Positions 57,923 to 64,000 of a stretch of 64,000 nucleotides of DNA are shown here, in pieces. Under the pieces are notes generated by a model. It worked only from the letters and a program-made list of their open reading frames with translations, was not told the origin of the DNA and did no database searches. Position numbers and translations under genes: made by a program. How positions within the stretch are numbered: position 1 is the stretch's first letter; the number at the start of each line of letters is the position of its first letter. The DNA is from Letharia columbiana (lineage: Eukaryota; Ascomycota; Lecanoromycetes; Lecanorales; Parmeliaceae), in NCBI RefSeq assembly GCF_014066305.1, contig NW_023501170.1:18803-82802 (forward strand). Reading direction: 5' to 3'.

Positions 57923-59304
57923 TTATATATATAATATTAAGAAATATTTTTATATAAATAAAATTAGAGATTAATTAAATTAATATTTTTCTTATATATA
58001 TTAGCGAAAAAGATATACGTTTTTTATTATATATATTTATTTAATAATAAAAAAATAAAAACTCTAATATAAATTTAATTTTAAATCTTTTAATATATAC
58101 GACTAGAGATATATAATAATATATTTATAAATTTTTAATATTAGAAAATAAAAGTTTATATATAATTAAGATATTAGAAGAATTTAATTTATTATATAAA
58201 GATAGAAATAATTATATATTAAATTATATATAAAATATTAACTATTTATAAAATAAATATATATATAATAGATTTTATTTAAAATAAGTATAAGTATATA
58301 AAAAACTTTAAAAAAAATGTATAATATATTTTTAAATAGAGATTATAATAGAAATCGATTTAAGATATTTCTAGAATATATTTAATATATATTTAATATA
58401 TATATAATCTAAATTTCTAAACTTTAAACTTTTAAAAATAGTAAAAATATATATAAATAATTAAATATCTTAGTTTTAAAATAATTTTTATTTAATATAA
58501 TACTAGTTAAAGACTATCTTAAAATTATTTTAAAATAATATTAAGAAGATGTTTAGATCGATTATAAATCGATTTTAGATTAATTTTATATTATCTTAAT
58601 ATTATCTTAAAATACGAGATATCTAAACTATCTATAATAATAAAACTTTAGAATTAGACTCTATAATATATTATAAATTAATTTATAATATAATTTATAT
58701 AATTTTATTTTAATCGTATTTTTTATATTAATTTTATTAGATATAAATATTATAATTATATTAATTAAACGCTTTATTATAAAATAATTATAACTTTTAA
58801 AAATATTAATTTTTATATTAATATTTTTAAGTTAACATTTAAAAAATTAAAAAATAAAATTTATAAAGTTATAAGCTATCTTATTAAAATCTATCTTATT
58901 ATAATTTATATATTTATATATTTATAATTATTTTACTTTAAATGAGATTACTTATTATTAAAAGAGTAATATTAATAATTTATTAAATATATTTAAGATT
59001 AGAGATATATCAGTTAAAAATTAAAATAATAAGATATTTTATATTTTATATTAATATTTAATTTATATATCTCTATACTATTCTCTTATTTTTCTATTTA
59101 ATAAATATTTATAATATAATAATATACTTTATATAATATAGATTTTATATTAGATAAAAGTCTTTTTATCTAATAAAGTAAAGATAATTAAATTATTTTA
59201 TAAATTAAAAAAACTATTAATTAAGATAATTTTATATAGATAATATTTAGTTTATATTATAGATTTATAATATCTATTTCTTCTATTCTATAAATTATTA
59301 TTTA

Positions 59305-59770
59305 TTAACGTCACGTAATTTATTTTTCGAATTTTCGAATTTTCTCGAAATTTATATATAAGTAAAATATATAGCTCTATAGAACTATAGAACTTAAAGA
59401 AAAAAATCGAAAAGCTTTATATATTATCGCTATTCATTAGTTCTCCATTAGTAATATATTAATATATTACTTTATAGCGTAGTATTAAAATAATAATAAA
59501 TCGATATCTTTTTCATATTTTATTAACTATTTATTAACTATTTATTAACTATTTATTAATTATAATTTTAATTAAATTCTCTATAAATAGAAGATTTAAT
59601 ATAACGCTATTCGATATACGTTATATAGAACGTAAAATCTAAATATATTCGATATATAGTTCTTATTATATAAATCGTATTATTATCGCTAGTAGTTTAT
59701 CTATTTTTAATTAATAGTAAATTTCTATATATAGTAGCTTTCGTAAGATATTATTTAATCTCGAACGCGT
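59305..59770 (-). repeat. Interspersed repeat G, inverted partial copy
   Basis: It opens with 'acgtcacgtaatttatttttc' (complement of the family's inner block) and ends 'gctttcgtaagatatt'. Confidence 0.55.
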
Positions 59771-59913
59771 CTAATATAATTATAACATTTTAATATTAAT
59801 TTAACTTATTAATAGTAGATTAAACTTTATAAATTTTATATTATTAGAAAGTATAAATCGAGTTTTATAATCTAAATTTATCTACGGAAATATAAAGTAA
59901 TAGTATTTATCTT

Positions 59914-61240
59914 ACGAAAGCTACTATATATAAGAATCTACTATTAATAGAAAATTAATAATTTATTATCGATAATTATACGATTTATATAATAAGGACT
60001 ATATATCGAATATATTTAGATTTTATATTCTATATAACGTATTTCGAATAGAGTTATATAAAATTTTCTATTTATAATAAATTTAGTCGAACTTACTACG
60101 AATATATAGTTAATAAATAGTTAATAAAATATAAAATAGATCTCGATTTATTATTATTTTAATACTACGCTATAAAGTAATATATTAATATATTACTAAT
60201 AGAGAATTAATGGCTAGCGATAATATATAAAAAAATTCGAAAACTTCTTTAAGTCCCATAGCTCTATAGGGCTATATATCTTACTTATATATTAAATTTC
60301 GAGAAAAATTCAAAAATCTAAAAATAAATCACGTGACGTTGATGAATATCTTACGGGAGCTACTACGTATAAAAATTTACTATTAATAGAAAATAGATAA
60401 ATTATTAGCGATAATAATACGATTTATATAATAATAATTATATATCGAATATATTTAGATTTTATATTCTATATAACGTATATCGAATAGAGTTATATAA
60501 AACTTTCTATTTATAGAAGATTAAGTTAAATTTATTATTAATAAATAGTTAACGAATAGTTAATAAAATATAAAAGAGATATCGATTTATTATTATTTTA
60601 ATACTACGCTATAAAGTAATATATTAATATATTACTAGTAGAGAATTAATAAATATTAATAATATATATAATTTTTCGAAAATTTCTTTAAGTTCCATAG
60701 CCCTATAGGGCTATATATCTTACTTATATATTAAATTTCGAGAAAAATCGAAAAATCGAAAAATAAATTACGTAACGTTAATGAATAGACTATTATAAGC
60801 GAAGCGAGATATTCGAATTAGTATAAATCTTAATATATAATAAGAGAATTACTAAATAATTTTCTATTTATTTCGAATTTCGAATAATTTACTATTATAG
60901 AAAAATTAATATTAATAAAAAGTTAATTAAAAGTTATAATAAATATCGAGTTAATAATATAGTTACGTAATATACTCTTATCGTATATTTTCTCTAAGAT
61001 AGACTATTATAAGCGAAGCGAGATATTCGAATTAGTATAAATCTTAATATATAATAAGAGAATTACTAAATAGCTATCTAATTATTTTATATATCGAAAA
61101 TTTTAATATTATAGAAAATTTAATATTAATAAAAAGTTAATTAAAAGTTAATTAAAAGTTAGTTAAAAGTTATAATAAATATCGAGTTAATAATATAATT
61201 ACGTAATATACTCTAATCGTATATTTTCTCTAAGATATAG
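59914..61240 (+). repeat. Interspersed repeat G, two-part tandem arrangement
   Basis: A ~435-bp part occurs twice in a row (59914-60346 and 60347-60783, each from 'tatcttacgRRagctacta' to 'gacgttgatgaata'). It is followed by a ~220-bp part twice in a row (60786-61000 and 61001-61240, each from 'gactattataagcgaagcga' to 'tattttctctaagata'). Confidence 0.65.
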
Positions 61241-64000
61241 AGAGCTAATTATTTTAGATTATAAAACTTCTATATATAAATTTTTAATAAGAAGACTTAA
61301 GAGAGCTAGCGAGCTAACTTAGATAGTCTAGTTAAAAGACGTAATAATCTCGAAGTTATAATTAACTATATATATAAATTTAAGATTTTTTAGCGTAGCT
61401 CTATCTTATTCTTTTATATATATTAATAATATCGCGTAGATAGTATTAAGATAAATAAAAGATTCTATAATAAATTTATAGATGTTTTTAATATAATATT
61501 ATTTCTTTTAACGAAGATTAATTTATAATTAGTTTTAAAAAAATATCGATATTAGTATAGAATTTTAAAGAATTTTAATAATTTAATAATTTAATAATAT
61601 AAGTCTCTTATCTTAAATAAAGAATATAATAATAATAATTTTATTAATTATTAAATTTACTTAAATCTAATATATTAAACTTCGCGTTAAACTTATTTTT
61701 AATTTACTAAATTTCAACTTTATTAAAATTAATAATTAAGATATTATTAATAAAGAGCGCTATAATAATACTAGTTTTATAGTTTATGAATATTTTATTA
61801 CTTAATTTAATAAAAGGAAAATTTAACTTTTTTCTATATTTTATTTAAAGAGATTATTTTAGATTATAAAGTATCTTAGAGAAAATTTACGATTAAGATA
61901 TAAAATCGTATTATTATCGCTAATAATATATCTATTTTCTATTAATATCTAGTAAACTTCTATATATAATAGCTTTCGTAAGATATTTTATTTAATTTAT
62001 AAATCTTAATATTATTTCTCTTAAAGCTATCGAATTAATATATATAAATCTCTTTCTTTATATTATTATATAGAAAAATATTTTTAATATTTATTTACTT
62101 TCAATTTTAATTTACTTTAAATTTAAATTTATAATTATTATAGATATAGAGATTATTTTATTATTTTATTTTTTTATTATTAATAGATTTTTTTTATAGT
62201 TTTTATAATTTTTCTAATATTTAAACTCTTAAATAATTAAATATATTTTATAATAGATAATTTCTTTATCGAGATATTATTTTAAAATATAAATTTATTC
62301 ATCTTTAATATGATTTTTAAGAGGCGTTTATGTAAAATATTAAGTATTATTATTTATAAGAAATTTATATTTATTCTTTTTAATAAACTCTTAATTTATT
62401 TAAAATACTTTACTTAAAATAGCTACTTAAACTAAATATAGATATAAATAATAAGTTTAAAAATATTTAGATTATTAAAAATATTATAAATATTTCTAAA
62501 AGAGACGTATAAAATAGATTTTATATATTCGAAATTATAAAGTTTATATCGTTAGATAAAATCTTTTAAATAATATTCAATTTTTTAATATACGCGAATA
62601 GCTTTAATAGCTTTAATAATAATAAATTCATAGATTTAAATTTAAATTTATATATAAATAGATAAAGTAACGTAGATTAAGCTATTAATATCGATATAAT
62701 ATTTAATTAAATAATTTAAATAATTTATATTAAAATTATTTAAATTAAGAGCTTATTCGTAATTTATTATATTTATTATATTAAAGATTTTTATATAGAT
62801 TTAGTAAATACGCTAACTTATTAGCTAGCTCTAAAAAGTTTAATTTTACTCTACTTTTAATTCTTTAATAACTTTATTATTTTCTATTAAAGTTTTAAGA
62901 TTTCTTTTTAAATTATAAAATAAAATATAGACTTTTAGATAAAAAAAGAATTTTTAAATTTATTCTTATAATTATTAAAGCGTAAGGAATTTAAATATCG
63001 CTTATTAAAGTTCGTTTATTAAAGATCGCTTATCTATTTACTTAATAGCTCTAATTAAAAAAGAAATTATAAATTTAATTTATAAACCTTTATTTATATA
63101 TGATAATTTAATTAAAAATTATTTCTCTTTATATTTAAGAGAGAATTTAATTAAATTTTATCTTTTATATTATTATTATAATTATCTTAATTACTTTTTA
63201 TTATATTTATAATATAATATCTTCTATTAATTAACTCTTCTATTAAAAAAATTAATTAAAATTAAATATAAGATTATTTATAATTTTACTTCGCTCGCTT
63301 ATTAAAACTAATTAAAGCTTCTTTATAAAATTACTTTATTTATATAAATATAAAAAATAATTATTCTTTAATCGCTATAATAGAGAGTAATTTTTCTTTA
63401 TATATTAATATATTAAATATATAAGATTTTTTTAATAATTATACTATTATTTTAAACTAGATTTTAATCTTTATTATAAAAATTATAAAATAAAATATTA
63501 GAATTTAATCGCTTATTATTAGCTTTTAATATAATAAAATATAAAAATAAAAATATATCGTCTTTTATTTTTAATATATCTTATTTAATATAGAGAAATT
63601 AATAATATTCTAGCGATTATAGCGATTATATAATAAAAAAGTATAGATATATAATATTATATTTCGATATATAATAATTTTAATATTATATAATTAAATA
63701 TAATATATTTTAATTTATTTTAAATTATCTTATATAAAGAGCGATAAGAGAGTTTATACGCTAAATTATTAATATAATATATTAATATATTAATAATTTT
63801 AATATAATCTCTCTTATCTATTACTCTTATCTTTTCTATTAAAAATATATTTAATATATACTATCTAATTAGAATAATTATTTTAAAATAAAAAATATTT
63901 ATATTATAAAAATTAATAAAAGAAATTTTTTATAATTATAATTATAATTATTTAATAAAGATTATTATAATAAATATATTAAAAATAGTTATAATTATAA
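61241..64000. other. AT-rich RIP-type DNA, no gene
   Basis: It holds a single-ended short element (about 61270-61437), a fragment of repeat G (about 61870-62000, minus) and the 3' part of a Helitron-like copy ending 'taaacctttatttatatatg' at about 62830-63093. No open frame of note. Confidence 0.6.

Larger units (their letters stand above)
55381..59293 (-). repeat. Right arm of the 3.9-kb inverted duplication (partner 31199-35105)
   Basis: It mirrors the left arm from end to end. Diagnostic pairs: 'agattaagatat' at 35095-35105 with 'tatcttaatct' at 55381; 'cgcgagaagataatt' at 55577 with its complement near 34905; the Helitron-like copy 57486-57922 with 32571-33002; 'aatttatagaatagaagaaa' near 31210 with its complement near 59280. 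It begins and ends at points where similarity stops sharply. Confidence 0.85.

Noticed and set aside
1..64000. tRNA, rRNA or telomere repeats
   Set aside because: No cloverleaf, conserved rRNA block or TTAGGG-type array was noticed; a covariance-model scan would be needed to exclude degenerate tRNAs.

Overview
Organism and character. The window looks like transposon-dominated DNA of a filamentous ascomycete (Pezizomycotina). Blocks of ordinary base composition alternate with very AT-rich blocks that have almost no open frames. In the AT-rich blocks the few remaining C and G mostly sit in CpG, CpT/ApG or TpC/GpA, while CpA/TpG is scarce. That is the footprint of repeat-induced point mutation (RIP). 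Coding remnants show the matching damage: CAA/CAG to TAA/TAG and TGG to TAG stops. No rRNA, tRNA, CRISPR array or prokaryotic feature was recognised. Nothing here was computed or searched; all matches were read by eye.

Layout. 1-4770: a possible small gene, then nested DNA transposons: a Tc1/mariner-type element, and two PIF/Harbinger-like elements one inside the other. 4770-7536: AT-rich, with a terminal-inverted-repeat (TIR) element and its inverted deletion derivative. 7537-16622: a Helitron complex. It has a 3'-end copy on the minus strand and a helicase-bearing copy on the plus strand, the latter split by a Ngaro-like tyrosine-recombinase element that is mostly minisatellite. 16623-35208: 18.6 kb of RIP-degraded DNA with recognisable short elements. 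35209-37709: a 2.5 kb non-autonomous Helitron. 37901-38518: a smaller one. 38805-46031: a RIP-damaged Ty1/copia element on the minus strand. 46063-47580: a pogo-like remnant, a hAT-like MITE (miniature inverted-repeat transposable element) and a perfect palindrome. 47640-49650: an array coding for 46-residue repeats. 49990-51690: AT-rich. 51690-54620: the only ordinary gene island, with one intact two-exon gene, one further gene candidate and a MITE. 54720-64000: AT-rich, including a near-identical inverted copy (55381-59293) of 31199-35105.

How the parts relate. The helicase-bearing Helitron shares its 3' end (hairpin plus GGCCTTTA...) with at least five short copies, so it is the likely autonomous relative of that family. 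Three of the short insertions interrupt sequences whose empty form can be read in this window or fit the same rule: insertion between A and T with no target duplication. The two 3.9 kb inverted arms carry the same nested insertions in the same order, so a composite was duplicated after it formed. The only convincing host gene is complement(51839..52904), with a textbook fungal intron.
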